A DNA stretch of 64,000 nt, from contig JALHMB010000007.1 in the NCBI GenBank assembly GCA_022844275.1, positions 62,001 to 126,000 on the forward strand, read 5' to 3'. Numbering within the stretch: the first letter of the stretch is position 1; every line of letters begins with the position of its first letter. Positions 33,908 through 43,389 of this stretch are shown in pieces. The position numbers were made by a program, and so were the translations under genes. This DNA is from Hyphomicrobiaceae bacterium. Lineage in GTDB: Bacteria > Pseudomonadota > Alphaproteobacteria > Rhizobiales > Hyphomicrobiaceae. The notes beneath the pieces are model-generated. The model worked only from the letters and a program-made list of their open reading frames with translations. It did not search any database and was not told where the DNA came from.

Positions 33908-35917
33908 TTAAATATCCAGATCCTTGGCGAAGGCCGCCCGCTCCTGGATGAAACGGAAACGCAGCTCCGGCTTCGATCCCATAAGTGCGTTCACGGCATC
34001 CGTAACGGCCATCTTGTCGTCCTCGACGACCTCGACCCGCAGCAGCAGGCGCCGGGCAGGATCCATGGTCGTGACCTTCAGGTCCTTGAAATCCATCTCG
34101 CCAAGGCCCTTGAAGCGGGTGATGTCGACCTTGCCCCGTCCCTTGAACTCGCTCTCCATGAGCTGGTCCTTATGGAGATCGTTGCGGGCATACATGATCT
34201 TGCCGCCCTGCGTGAGGCGATAAAGCGGCGGCACGGCCAGATGGAGGTGGCCGTTCGCTACAAGCTCCGGCATCTCCTGATAGAAGAACGTGATCAGCAG
34301 CGAGGCGATATGGGCACCGTCGACATCGGCGTCCGTCATCACGATCACGCGGTCGTAGCGCAGGTCCTCGTCGCGGTACTTCGTGCCCGTGCCGACGCCC
34401 AGCGCAGTCACGAGGTCGGTGAGAAGCTGGTTCTGTGACAGCTTCGCCGACGTCGCATTTGCGACGTTCAGGATCTTGCCACGTAGCGGCAGAACGGCTT
34501 GCGTCTTCGGATTGCGCGCCTGCTTGGCCGAGCCTCCGGCCGAGTCGCCCTCGACGAGGAAGATTTCGGTATCGCCGCTCGTGCTGGAGCAATCGATGAG
34601 CTTGCCGGGAAGGCGCAGCTTGCGCGTCGCGTTCTGGCGGCCGATCTCCTTCTCGCGGCGACGCTTGAGGCGATCCTCGGCCTGATCGACGGTCCATTCG
34701 AGGAGGCGCGTCGCCTGCTGCGGGCTATCGGCAAGCCAGTGATCGAACGCATCGCGCACGGCACTCTCGACGATGCGCGCCGCTTCCTGCGTCGCGAGGC
34801 GGTCCTTAGTCTGGCCCTGGAATTCGGGTTCGCGAATGAAGACCGAAAGCATCCCGGACGACGTGCCAATAATATCCTCGGCCGTGATCTGGCCCGACTT
34901 TTTGTTGCCGGTGAGCTCGCCATAGGCGCGCAGGCCCTTTGTCAGCGCATTGCGCAAGCCCTGCTCGTGCGTACCGCCATCGGGGGTCGGCACGGTGTTG
35001 CAGTAGGAGTGAAGGAATCCGTCCTCGTCGCTGACCCAGCACATGGCCCATTCAACGGAGCCGTGTCCTTCTTTCTTCTCGACACGGCCCGCGAAGATGT
35101 CCTTCGTCACGCGTGTCTGTCCATCGATCGAGGCGGTCAAATAGTCCTTGAGCCCGCCCGGAAAGTGGAATGTCGCCTCGGCCGGAGTATCGTCCTTGAT
35201 GAGCGAGGGATCGCACGACCAGCGAATCTCGACGCCGCCGAATAGATAGGCCTTGGAGCGCGCCATCTTGAGAAGACGCGCCGGCTTGAACGTCGCACCC
35301 TTGCCGAAAATCTGCTCGTCCGGGTGGAAGCGGACCTTTGTCCCTCGCCGGTTCATGATCGAGCCGAGCTTTTCCAGCTTGGTCTGCGGAATGCCGCGGT
35401 TGAAGATCATGCGATAGAGTTGCTGGCCGCGCGCGACCTCTACTTCGAGATGATCGGAAAGCGCATTCACGACGGACACGCCGACGCCGTGCAGACCGCC
35501 TGAGGTCTGATAGGCCTTGCTGTCAAACTTGCCACCGGCGTGCAGCGTGCACATGACCACTTCGAGCGCCGACTTGTTCTTGAACTTCGGATGCGGGTCG
35601 ATCGGGATGCCGCGGCCGTTGTCGGCGACGCTCAGGAAACCATCGGCATCGAGGCGCACCTCGATCCATGTCGCGTGTCCTGCAACCGCCTCATCCATGG
35701 AGTTGTCGATCACCTCGGCGAAGAGATGATGCAGGGCCTTCTCGTCCGTGCCGCCGATGTACATGCCGGGGCGGCGGCGAACGGGCTCGAGGCCTTCGAG
35801 AACTTCGATGAGATCGGCGCCATAGTCATCGGACGCATCGCCGTTCTTGCGGGCGCGCAGGGGTTTTTCGGTCAACTCGGCCTCGAGCTTGGCAAACAGG
35901 TCACGGGAGGACGCCAT
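33908..35917 (-). CDS. parE: DNA topoisomerase IV subunit B
   Basis: The ATPase subunit of topoisomerase IV, which decatenates daughter chromosomes with ParC. It has 669 residues with the GHKL ATPase domain (VIDNSMDEAVAGH, DNGRGIPIDPHP, GGLHGVGVSVVNALS), the transducer domain, the TOPRIM domain with EGDSAGGSAKQARN and the DADVDGAHI metal site, and the C-terminal RFKGLGEM motif. Length and the ADNGRGIP context fit alphaproteobacterial ParE rather than GyrB, which is about 800 residues. The partner parC is not in the window. Confidence 0.94.
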   Translation of the reverse strand: MASSRDLFAKLEAELTEKPLRARKNGDASDDYGADLIEVLEGLEPVRRRPGMYIGGTDEKALHHLFAEVIDNSMDEAVAGHATWIEVRLDADGFLSVADNGRGIPIDPHPKFKNKSALEVVMCTLHAGGKFDSKAYQTSGGLHGVGVSVVNALSDHLEVEVARGQQLYRMIFNRGIPQTKLEKLGSIMNRRGTKVRFHPDEQIFGKGATFKPARLLKMARSKAYLFGGVEIRWSCDPSLIKDDTPAEATFHFPGGLKDYLTASIDGQTRVTKDIFAGRVEKKEGHGSVEWAMCWVSDEDGFLHSYCNTVPTPDGGTHEQGLRNALTKGLRAYGELTGNKKSGQITAEDIIGTSSGMLSVFIREPEFQGQTKDRLATQEAARIVESAVRDAFDHWLADSPQQATRLLEWTVDQAEDRLKRRREKEIGRQNATRKLRLPGKLIDCSSTSGDTEIFLVEGDSAGGSAKQARNPKTQAVLPLRGKILNVANATSAKLSQNQLLTDLVTALGVGTGTKYRDEDLRYDRVIVMTDADVDGAHIASLLITFFYQEMPELVANGHLHLAVPPLYRLTQGGKIMYARNDLHKDQLMESEFKGRGKVDITRFKGLGEMDFKDLKVTTMDPARRLLLRVEVVEDDKMAVTDAVNALMGSKPELRFRFIQERAAFAKDLDI

Positions 35918-36121
35918 TGCGTATGGCTCCGATCATTCTGTGGACGGGATATGTGACGCATCACATGCGATGAGCGGCTCGGAATCAGGCCGAATCTCGG
36001 GTCGCGCCCGTGGACAGGGTGGTCGCATGGGGGATGCCCCATTGGCAAGACCTGGCACTGAAATCCACCGCCGGGAACCTGCCAGGTGGCTGATGCGCCA
36101 CGAAAGTTGTCCATCCACCGC

Positions 36122-36820
36122 TCAAAAATCCAGATCCGCGTAGTGCGCGGGTGGCGGCAGCGCGGAGAGCCGATCGGCGAGCAGCGGACGGAATGCGGGC
36201 CGTGACTTCACCCGCGCGTACCAGACCTTGGCACTGGGGGCACCCTCCCAGGGAACTTCCGAGAGGTAGTCCAGTACGGAGAGGTGCGCTGCCGCTGCAA
36301 GGTCGGCAAAACTCGGCGCGTCGCCGGCAAGCCAGCGTCGCGTGTCCGCCAGATAGCCGACATAGTCGAGATGCTGGCGCAGCTTGGCGTGCGCTGCCCT
36401 GAGCGCGGCGGAACTCGGTGCGCCGGCGGGTGCGCTGGAGAGCAGTCGCGGCCAGGCTTTGGCCGCCAGGAGCTGTTGCGTTACCTCTCGGTCGAGCCTC
36501 CGATGGAACCAGTCGACGAGGCGGCGCGCCTCGGCACGGTCCTCGCCCGAGCCCGGAAAGGGCCGGGGCCCGCGTGCATCGATCACGCCGCGCCCGACAA
36601 GCTCGTCGAGATACTCACTGATGGCATAGGCACCTGCGACGACGCCGCCCTCCTCCAGCTCGAGGAGCGGCAGATCAGCCGGAAGAGCCAGCCCCTGGGC
36701 GCCCGGCACCGCTGCATCAGCGCCCTCGGCGACGAGCTCATGCGCGAGATTGAGCTCCTGCAGCACAAGGCGGATCGAGCGCGAAAACGGACACAGCGCG
36801 AAGTGTCTCAGACGCAGCAT
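36122..36820 (-). CDS. Glutathione S-transferase family protein
   Basis: A 232-residue protein with a thioredoxin-like N-terminal domain, LRHFALCPFSRSIRLVLQEL, where CPFS is the usual active-site position. The C-terminal helical domain contains LAGDAPSFADLAAAAHLSVL, the conserved N-capping/hydrophobic staple Asp motif of GSTs. The Cys-Pro-Phe-Ser sequence suggests an omega- or beta-like enzyme with thiol-transferase activity rather than classic conjugation. It lies 40 bp downstream of an unknown membrane-anchored protein on the same strand. Confidence 0.85.
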   Translation of the reverse strand: MLRLRHFALCPFSRSIRLVLQELNLAHELVAEGADAAVPGAQGLALPADLPLLELEEGGVVAGAYAISEYLDELVGRGVIDARGPRPFPGSGEDRAEARRLVDWFHRRLDREVTQQLLAAKAWPRLLSSAPAGAPSSAALRAAHAKLRQHLDYVGYLADTRRWLAGDAPSFADLAAAAHLSVLDYLSEVPWEGAPSAKVWYARVKSRPAFRPLLADRLSALPPPAHYADLDF

Positions 36821-36860
36821 GATGATGCGTGCCCCCGAGCAGGCCGTTCCGATAGAGCGA

Positions 36861-37412
36861 TCAGAGAACCTTGTCCGTGGCCGGTGCTGAGACCGGCACC
36901 ACCTTTGCGGGGGCTGTCTCGCGGCCAGCGTCGCGAACGGCGAAGATCAGCCGGAGCGTCTCGGGCCGGCGGCGATCCAGCGAACGCGCGGTCACCAGTT
37001 GCAGCCGCATACCCGGCATGCCGACGACCGGTGCAGCCACATCGGTGACCTCACGCACTTCCACCGACCGCATCTCGGCCTGGGCATTGCTGAATTGCAC
37101 GTGATCGCCGGCGGCCAGCGGCTCGTTCAGAATGCCCGAGGGGACCGCCTCGCCATCCACGACGAGCTGCGGCAGTGGCGCAGGCGTGGCAGCGGTCACT
37201 TTCGCGGGGGTCACCGTGATCGCCGAAGTGTCGGCACCGGCATCATCGAGGAAGATCGTACCCTGCGGCGCAACCCGCGCATAACTGCGCTCCAGCAGAC
37301 GATCCGGGCTCGCGGAACTCCATGCCCAAGCGCCGAGAATGACAGCAAAACCACATCCGAGCGCGGCGGTGGTCATCCGGCCTCGCCCAATCATCAGTCT
37401 GCTGCTTGCCAT
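36861..37412 (-). CDS. Membrane-anchored protein of unknown function
   Basis: A 183-residue protein with one N-terminal hydrophobic segment (TTAALGCGFAVILGAWAW) that is probably an uncleaved anchor, then an exported domain. I do not recognise the family. The middle region, LVVDGEAVPSGILNEPLAAG followed by HVQFSNAQAE and GMRLQLVTARSL, looks beta-rich. The start at 37412 is chosen for the GGGG about nine bases upstream and because it puts the anchor near the N-terminus; the frame is open to 37472. It precedes the GST gene and may be co-transcribed with it. Confidence 0.65.
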   Translation of the reverse strand: MASSRLMIGRGRMTTAALGCGFAVILGAWAWSSASPDRLLERSYARVAPQGTIFLDDAGADTSAITVTPAKVTAATPAPLPQLVVDGEAVPSGILNEPLAAGDHVQFSNAQAEMRSVEVREVTDVAAPVVGMPGMRLQLVTARSLDRRRPETLRLIFAVRDAGRETAPAKVVPVSAPATDKVL

Positions 37413-37567
37413 GGTGACGCCCCTATCCTGCTCGCGCATCGGCCTGCATCCCACTCGAACGGCTTTTCCCAATCATATGGGGCATCCGGACCGATTCGCC
37501 AACTTGTAGTCCGACCCTGACCCGCGGTCGTGGCCGAAGCGTGGCATACGCAACGGGGCACAGCGCC

Positions 37568-38614
37568 TCAGGGCTTGTAGGGCTCGCGTCGCTCCGCGAG
37601 AATCTGCCCGCGGATATTGAAGACGATCTCGCCTCGCTGGTTCCGCGCCTGCGAGTCTGTCTGGAGAATACCACGATCCGGGCGGGACTTGAGATCGATC
37701 TTAGCCGCCGTCCGGCCACGGAACGTCAAAGTATCGCCAGGGTAAACAGGTTTCAGCCAGCGCAGGTTGCGAAAGCCGGGTGAAGGGCCATAGCGGGCGA
37801 CGGGCGCCCCTGCCTCGCGAATCTGGCGCTCGATCTTTTGGCGGTAGGCCACGAACTGCCGGATCCAAATCGCCGCCGTATGCCAGCCCGAGGCGCTGAG
37901 ACCGCCAAACAGCGATTTGCGTCCCGCCTCCTCATCGAGGTGAAAAGGCTGCGGATCGAACTGCTTCGCGAATGTAATGATCTCGTCCTTGGTGAACGTG
38001 TGCGAGCCTAGCTCGTAGATCTCGCCGATCTGGCGATCCTCGAAGAAGTTGCGCGTCGGATCCGGTGGCGGGCCTTCGGGGCCGTCCCACACGCTCTCGA
38101 GCGGCGGCCGCGTCTCGCCCTTGCCGCCTGTCTTGGGACCGGGATTGCGCACCTTGATGAGATGATTGCTGTCCCAGGTCATGATGACCTCGCCAGCCTG
38201 GTTCAGCATCTCGAACTTGACCTTGAGGAGGCCGACCTCGGGCCGCGAGGCAAGCGCGCGCTTCTCCGAGCAGATGACACGTCCGGTTAGCACCTGGTCC
38301 GGAAACAGCGGCTTCAGCCACTTGCACTCATCGACGCCGGGCGAGCCGAGCGACGTCCAGCCCTTGCTGAGCAGACCGTCGGCGAGCATGCGCATCATGA
38401 TTGCGCATGAGTGGAAGCCGGAAGCGCACAAGCGGCCGACGATACTGGCTTTGGCTGCTTCCTCGTCGATGTGCATGGGCTGGGGATCGTAGGCGCGCGC
38501 GAAGGCGATGATGTCTTGCTTGCTCACGCTGATGCGGCCGAACTCAATGGTTCGGCCAACCTCGATATCCTCGAGGTGAACGCCGTCGGGCGGCGTGGAA
38601 GGCTTGTCCTGCAT
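37568..38614 (-). CDS. Protein with two MaoC-like hot-dog domains
   Basis: A 348-residue tandem of two MaoC dehydratase domains, about residues 15-155 and 195-340. Each has the hydratase-2 signature with Asp and His: FARAYDPQPMHIDEEAA in the first and FAKQFDPQPFHLDEEAG in the second. These residues would hydrate or dehydrate (R)-3-hydroxyacyl-CoA or related thioesters. Both halves keep the catalytic pair, which is unusual since fused relatives often have one dead half. It lies 115 bp downstream of hemA on the same strand, with no functional link apparent. Substrate unknown. Confidence 0.87.
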   Translation of the reverse strand: MQDKPSTPPDGVHLEDIEVGRTIEFGRISVSKQDIIAFARAYDPQPMHIDEEAAKASIVGRLCASGFHSCAIMMRMLADGLLSKGWTSLGSPGVDECKWLKPLFPDQVLTGRVICSEKRALASRPEVGLLKVKFEMLNQAGEVIMTWDSNHLIKVRNPGPKTGGKGETRPPLESVWDGPEGPPPDPTRNFFEDRQIGEIYELGSHTFTKDEIITFAKQFDPQPFHLDEEAGRKSLFGGLSASGWHTAAIWIRQFVAYRQKIERQIREAGAPVARYGPSPGFRNLRWLKPVYPGDTLTFRGRTAAKIDLKSRPDRGILQTDSQARNQRGEIVFNIRGQILAERREPYKP

Positions 38615-38729
38615 GGCAATTGCTCACGATCTTTCCGCTCTCATTGCGCTGCAATACAGCACGCACCCGCCTGCCGGAGCAAGCGGGCCGGGAGAGAAGC
38701 AGCCATCCCGTCGAGGGTAGAAAGCCCGA

Positions 38730-39956
38730 TCAGGCCGCGACGACGTGCGCGCCGCGGGCGAGTTCGCACTCCGTCCAGAGAGTGCCGAGGGCCGCAACCA
38801 GCCCGTCGATATCGGCATCGCTATGCGCCGGCGTCGGCGTAATGCGCAGGCGCTCCGTGCCGCGGGGCACGGTTGGGTAGTTGATCGGCTGCACGTAGAT
38901 CGCAAAGCGATCGAGCAGCGTGTCGCTGACGGCCTTGCAGTGTACCGGACTGCCGACCAGCACCGGCACGATATGGCTGGGATTGTCCATGACCGGCAGT
39001 CCCGCCGCCTTGAGCCGGCGGTTGACCGTGCGGGCGCGCTCCTGATGGCGCGTGCGCTCGACGTTCGAGGTCTTGAGATGGCGGATGCTGGCCGTGGCCC
39101 CTGCAGCAATGGCCGGCGCCAGCGACGTCGTGAAAATGAAGCCCGGCGCGTACGAGCGGATCGCGTCGCAGATGTCTGCCGACGCGGCGACGTAGCCGCC
39201 CATCACGCCGAAGCCCTTGGCGAGCGTGCCGTTGATGATGTCGACGCGATCCATGACGCCGTCGCGCTCGGCAATGCCGCCGCCGCGCGGCCCATACAGG
39301 CCGACAGCGTGGACCTCATCGAGATAAGTGAGGGCTTTGTACTTCTCGGCGAGATCACAGATGGCACCGATCGGCGCGATCAAGCCGTCCATGGAGTAGA
39401 CGGACTCGAAAGCAATGATCTTCGGCGTCTCGCGCGGCAGCGCGGCGAGCTTGGCTTCGAGATCGGCGAGATCGTTGTTCTTCCAGATGAGTTTCGGTCC
39501 GCCACCATTGCGGATGCCTGCAATCATCGATGCGTGATTCTTCTCATCCGAGAGGATCACACAGCCAAGCAGCAGCTTCTGCAGGATCGAGAGCGCGGCC
39601 TCGTTGGCGACGAAAGCCGAGGTGAAGAGCAAAGCCGCAGCCTTGCCATGGAGGTCCGCGATCTCGGCCTCGAGCTCGACGTGGTAATGCGTGGTGCCGG
39701 AAATGTTCCGCGTGCCGCCCGAGCCGGCCCCTGCCGTATCTAGGGCCTCGTGCATAGCGGCAATGACGGCGGGATGCTGGCCCATGCCGAGGTAATCGTT
39801 GGAGCACCAGACCTTGATCTCGCGCGTACCCTCGACCCCAAAGCGCTCGGCAGCAGGGAATGCGCCTCGGCGGCGCCGGATATCGGCAAACACGCGGTAG
39901 CGGCCTTCATCCCGGAGCTGGACCAAGGCCTTCGAGAATTGCGCGCTGTAGTCCAT
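38730..39956 (-). CDS. hemA: 5-aminolevulinate synthase
   Basis: This PLP enzyme condenses glycine with succinyl-CoA to give 5-aminolevulinate, the first haem precursor of alphaproteobacteria. It has 408 residues from the ATG at 39956, where MDY is the usual family N-terminus; an upstream in-frame ATG at 39980 is less likely. The PLP lysine is K247 in [12 protein letters not shown]. Other motifs are [14 protein letters not shown] and [16 protein letters not shown]. It is divergent from the UbiH-type gene. I saw no clear FNR/FixK box in the 226 bp between them. Confidence 0.96.
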   Translation of the reverse strand: MDYSAQFSKALVQLRDEGRYRVFADIRRRRGAFPAAERFGVEGTREIKVWCSNDYLGMGQHPAVIAAMHEALDTAGAGSGGTRNISGTTHYHVELEAEIADLHGKAAALLFTSAFVANEAALSILQKLLLGCVILSDEKNHASMIAGIRNGGGPKLIWKNNDLADLEAKLAALPRETPKIIAFESVYSMDGLIAPIGAICDLAEKYKALTYLDEVHAVGLYGPRGGGIAERDGVMDRVDIINGTLAKGFGVMGGYVAASADICDAIRSYAPGFIFTTSLAPAIAAGATASIRHLKTSNVERTRHQERARTVNRRLKAAGLPVMDNPSHIVPVLVGSPVHCKAVSDTLLDRFAIYVQPINYPTVPRGTERLRITPTPAHSDADIDGLVAALGTLWTECELARGAHVVAA

Positions 39957-40182
39957 TGGGATCCCGCTTCCCTTTATCATTCCGGCGGACGGCCGTCGGG
40001 TACCGCCGCCGATGAGGGCTCCATCCTGGAGCGGTTATAAACTGCCCGCCGGTCCAGACAAACCAAAAGGCCGGCGCGGACTGTCGCACCAATGATCGCG
40101 CGACCGCCTTGATGCGGCGCAAGGGTGGTGGCGCGGCTTCTCGGCGCTCCCTACCCGCGCAGGTACGCGCTAAAAGGGAGGC

Positions 40183-41394
40183 ATGGCATCTATTTCAAAT
40201 TGCACCTGCGACGTACTTGTGGTCGGGACCGGCCCGGCAGGGCTCGTTGCGGCCCTTGCCATGGCTCAGGCTGGGCTCGATACGATTGCAGTCGGCCCGT
40301 ACGTGGATCCGGCGCGCGATACACGCACCACCGCGCTATTCACCGGCAGCGTCGCGTTGCTACGCAACCTCGGCCTCGGCGCGCGGCTCGAACCAGCCTT
40401 GGTACCGATGACCGGCCTGCGCCTGATCGAGGATACCGGCGGCATCTGGCGGGCGCCGGAGGTACTCTTTCGCGCCGACGAGCTGGGGCTCCGCGAATTC
40501 GGCATCAACATCGACAATGCTGCACTCAATACTGCGCTGCTGGCGGCGACGCGCGGGCAGGCAGGCCTCCGACTGATCGAGGGTACCGTCACACCAGACT
40601 TTCAATCTGACAATAACGGCAGCACATTGCGTCTCGGCTCCGGTGCGACAATCTCCGCCCGCCTGATCGTCGGCGCCGATGGCCGCGGCTCCCTCTGCCG
40701 CCGCGAGGCCGGCATAGATGCACACACGAGCTCCTATCCGCAAAGCGCCGTCGCCACCCGCTTCCGTCACACGCGTCCGCACACAAATATCTCGAGCGAG
40801 TTTCACCGCCCCGCAGGGCCGGTGACGACGGTGCCGCTCACCGGCCTGGAGTCGAGCCTTGTGTGGGTCGAGACACCGGACGAAGCGCGTCGCCTGATGG
40901 GCCTCGACGACAACGCCTTCATCCGCACGCTCGACGATCGCCTGCAAGGTCTGCTCGGCACCGTCACCGCGATCGGCCCGCGCGCGAGCTTCCCGCTGAC
41001 CCGCATGAGCGCGGACCGCCTCGGTGCCCGCCGCATCGCGCTTATCGGCGAGGCCGCTCACGTCATCCCACCGATCGGTGCCCAGGGTCTGAACCTCGGC
41101 CTCCGGGACATCGCCACCCTTGTCGAGCTGGTTACGCGCGCACGCAGCCTTGGCGCGGATATCGGCGCAGAGACTGTGCTCACGGCCTATGATGCGGAAC
41201 GCCGCGGAGATATCACGATCCGAAGCGCTATGGTCGACACGCTCAACCGCTCGCTGATTTCCGACTTCCTGCCGCTGCATCTCGTGCGCGGTGCCGGCCT
41301 GCACGCCCTCAACACACTGCCTTGGCTCCGGCGCCTCGTCATGCGCGAAGGACTGCATCCTTCAGGCCGCGTGCCGGCACTCATGCGCACCTGA
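40183..41394 (+). CDS. UbiH/UbiF-type FAD-dependent hydroxylase
   Basis: A 403-residue flavoprotein monooxygenase of the ubiquinone-biosynthesis group. The N-terminal FAD-binding motif is VVGTGPAGLVAALAMA, the mid-chain GD-type motif is RLIVGADGRGSLCRREAGI, and the second FAD motif is IALIGEAAHVIPPIGAQGLN, the signature of UbiH, UbiF and UbiL. In Hyphomicrobiales one such enzyme often does several ring hydroxylations, so I do not assign a position. Start ATG with GGGAGG immediately upstream. A 98-bp gap separates it from the Lin0512 genes. Confidence 0.87.
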   Translation: MASISNCTCDVLVVGTGPAGLVAALAMAQAGLDTIAVGPYVDPARDTRTTALFTGSVALLRNLGLGARLEPALVPMTGLRLIEDTGGIWRAPEVLFRADELGLREFGINIDNAALNTALLAATRGQAGLRLIEGTVTPDFQSDNNGSTLRLGSGATISARLIVGADGRGSLCRREAGIDAHTSSYPQSAVATRFRHTRPHTNISSEFHRPAGPVTTVPLTGLESSLVWVETPDEARRLMGLDDNAFIRTLDDRLQGLLGTVTAIGPRASFPLTRMSADRLGARRIALIGEAAHVIPPIGAQGLNLGLRDIATLVELVTRARSLGADIGAETVLTAYDAERRGDITIRSAMVDTLNRSLISDFLPLHLVRGAGLHALNTLPWLRRLVMREGLHPSGRVPALMRT

Positions 41395-41492
41395 GAGCGA
41401 TCCAGTGCATGACCGTCGCGCAACAGCACGGCTTGACGTCTGCGCCCCCAGCAGCACGAAATGCGCCACGACACCGGGAGAGGAAACACCCA

Positions 41493-41831
41493 ATGGCTCT
41501 GAAACGCATGGTGCTCGAAATCGGCATGGGCACGGATATCCGTGGCGCCGACAGCACGAAGGCCGCCGAACGCGCCGTTCGCGATGCGCTGTGGCGCAAC
41601 ACGCTCAGCATCGCGACGCTCATGGGCAAGGAGCGCTCGGACATGCACCTCGAGATCAACATCGGCGTGCCGAACCCCGAGACCGTGAACAAGGAAGCCG
41701 TGCTCGCGGTTGCGCCCTACGGCCGGGGCACCGTCAAGGCCATCGAGGGCGGACTCAGAATTCCCAATGACGATGGAACCGACAGCACGATCCTGGCGCA
41801 CGCGCTGGTTGTCGTGTCGCTCGACGTTTGA
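41493..41831 (+). CDS. Lin0512 family protein, first of two in tandem
   Basis: A 112-residue protein of the Lin0512 family, which has known structures but no known function. The N-terminal family pattern is RMVLEIGMGTDIRGADSTKA, then ERAVRDALWRNTLSIA and the strand MHLEINIGVPNPETVN. The ATG at 41493 with GGGAGAGGA upstream is preferred over the longer frame. Its stop is 12 bp before a second Lin0512 gene; the two share the same layout but are clearly divergent, which suggests a heteromeric complex. Confidence 0.85.
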   Translation: MALKRMVLEIGMGTDIRGADSTKAAERAVRDALWRNTLSIATLMGKERSDMHLEINIGVPNPETVNKEAVLAVAPYGRGTVKAIEGGLRIPNDDGTDSTILAHALVVVSLDV

Positions 41832-41843
41832 GGGAGATCACAC

Positions 41844-42191
41844 ATGAAACCGAAGCGCATCATCCTCGAACTCGGCGCCGGTGCCTCGCTCCATGGCGGC
41901 GACTACACGAAGGCTGCCGTCCGCGCGGTCGAAGACGCGATCCACCACAGCTCGCTGTCGTTCGTGCGCAATCTCGGCCTCGACGCGAAGAGAATGGAGG
42001 TGACGGTCACGATCGGCGTGCAGAAGCCGGACCTCGTCGACAAGGCGAAAGTGGCGGCGAAGCTCCCGCACGGGCAGGTGACGGTCAATGTCGTAAAAGG
42101 CGGTCTCGACGTGCCCGACCCTGAGGCCAACGATATCACCGTGCTGGCGAGCGCGGCCGTGGCTGTGCGGATGGAGCTGCCGAAGCGCTGA
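41844..42191 (+). CDS. Lin0512 family protein, second of two in tandem
   Basis: A 115-residue paralogue of the preceding protein. It keeps the family start KRIILELGAGASLHGGDYTK, the helix VRAVEDAIHHSSLSFV and the strand MEVTVTIGVQKPDLVD. It differs from its neighbour at many positions, notably HH for WR in the helix and a Lys-rich end. GAGGGAGA precedes the ATG. Short spacing indicates one transcript. It converges on the HTH regulator gene with 12 bp between. No activity is known for the family. Confidence 0.86.
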   Translation: MKPKRIILELGAGASLHGGDYTKAAVRAVEDAIHHSSLSFVRNLGLDAKRMEVTVTIGVQKPDLVDKAKVAAKLPHGQVTVNVVKGGLDVPDPEANDITVLASAAVAVRMELPKR

Positions 42192-42203
42192 TAAGCGCGC
42201 AGC

Positions 42204-42866
42204 TCAGCCACCACTCGCCCAGATGATTCGGGCGATCCAGTCGACGTGCGAGCGGTCCATCTCGACGGTGTCGCCATCGCCGCGGATGGAGACGAGTTCC
42301 ACGCGGCGCGTGGTCTTGCCAACAAGGAGGCGCGGCACGGCCAGCGCACCTTGCGGTTTGATGAGAATGCGGTCGCCCGCATTCGCAACCGCATTCGATG
42401 CTGCGACGAGCGTCAGCCCACAGCGATAGACCGGCTCGAGGCTCGTATCCGCTACCTCGACCGCAAAGGGGCCGCCGCCGCCGACCACCAGCTTCGCGTG
42501 CGCGTCGAGCTCCTGGTCAGACGATCCGCCATAGGGATGCCAGCTGCCGACCGTCGCATTGGTAATTTGCCCGATGAGCGGGACGTTGGCGGGTACGGGG
42601 GCCTGCCGCGCGCGCTCGGTTTCGGCCGCAAGGGCCGTGAACTCATCGAGCGTAAAGCTCGTTGCGGCGAGGATCTTGGAGATGCTTTCCGTGCTCGGCC
42701 AGCGCGGCCGGCCTTCGGGAGTAAAGCGCTTGGAAGGATTGAAAGCCGTGGGGTCGAGACCGGCGAGGCGCGCGAGACCAGAGGGCGACAGCTCCTTATG
42801 GCGCGCCAGCGCGTCGATCGCGTTCCAGATCCACGCGTGGGTCAGGATCGATGTCGTCGGGCTCAT
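42204..42866 (-). CDS. HTH regulator with degenerate S24 (LexA-like) domain
   Basis: A 220-residue protein. The N-terminal DNA-binding domain (about 12-80) contains LSPSGLARLAGLDPTAFNPS as helix-turn-helix, and the S24 domain occupies about 95-215. The Ser of the LexA Ser-Lys dyad appears kept (S142 in VADTSLEPV), but the position of the Lys in VKRL reads VPRL (P178). Self-cleavage is therefore unlikely and the domain probably serves dimerisation or ligand sensing. It is divergent from the DUF952-pyrD pair, which it may regulate. Confidence 0.82.
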   Translation of the reverse strand: MSPTTSILTHAWIWNAIDALARHKELSPSGLARLAGLDPTAFNPSKRFTPEGRPRWPSTESISKILAATSFTLDEFTALAAETERARQAPVPANVPLIGQITNATVGSWHPYGGSSDQELDAHAKLVVGGGGPFAVEVADTSLEPVYRCGLTLVAASNAVANAGDRILIKPQGALAVPRLLVGKTTRRVELVSIRGDGDTVEMDRSHVDWIARIIWASGG

Positions 42867-43032
42867 TCAAACACGCCTAGAAGACTCCCACTGGGGGAAC
42901 ATGCTCTCGATTGGAACAGCGACGACGCGCACGGCAGTAAGCTGCTGTAAGATCGGTAAGAGCAAATCCCGTGCCGCCAAACCTGCACCACGTAGGGCAT
43001 GCAGGCGTTAAGAGGTGGAGAACTTTGAGCCC

Positions 43033-43389
43033 ATGGTTGACGCTTCCACAATGGTGCACAAAATCTGTACTGAGAATGAATGGCAGCAACTACAGGAAAA
43101 TGGAAGATTTTTCGGCTCTCGGGACGACCTTCGCGACGGTTTCGTCCATTTCAGCGCGCCCAATCAAGTCGCACGCACGGCGGCCAAATTCTTTGCCGGC
43201 CGCACCGACCTCGTGCTGATCACCGTTAACCCTGTTCGGCTAGGAAACGCGCTGCGTTGGGAGGCATCTTCGAGCGGCACGCTGTATCCACATCTCTACG
43301 CTGCCCTCCCGCTCGATGCCGTCGTGGCTGCCACGCCGCTAACGCTCGGGCCCGACGGCCTTCACGTCCTTCCCCCGGAGCTTGGCTGA
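43033..43389 (+). CDS. DUF952 family protein
   Basis: A 118-residue protein of the DUF952 family: MVHKICTENEWQQLQENGRF at the start, then the hallmark GFVHFSAPNQVARTAAKFFA, LVLITVNPVRL, and the end ALPLDAVVAATPLTLGPDG. DUF952 proteins resemble ADP-ribosyltransferase-like folds by published analyses, but activity is unproven. The start is uncertain between GTG 43015, ATG 43033 and ATG 43051. Its stop overlaps the pyrD start (ATGA), so the two are translationally coupled. Confidence 0.83.
   Translation: MVDASTMVHKICTENEWQQLQENGRFFGSRDDLRDGFVHFSAPNQVARTAAKFFAGRTDLVLITVNPVRLGNALRWEASSSGTLYPHLYAALPLDAVVAATPLTLGPDGLHVLPPELG

Noticed and set aside
40018-40032. GCTCCA-TCC-TGGAGC repeat between hemA and the UbiH-type gene as an FNR/FixK site
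   Set aside because: It does not fit the TTGAT-N4-ATCAA pattern. It is a simple short hairpin without support.
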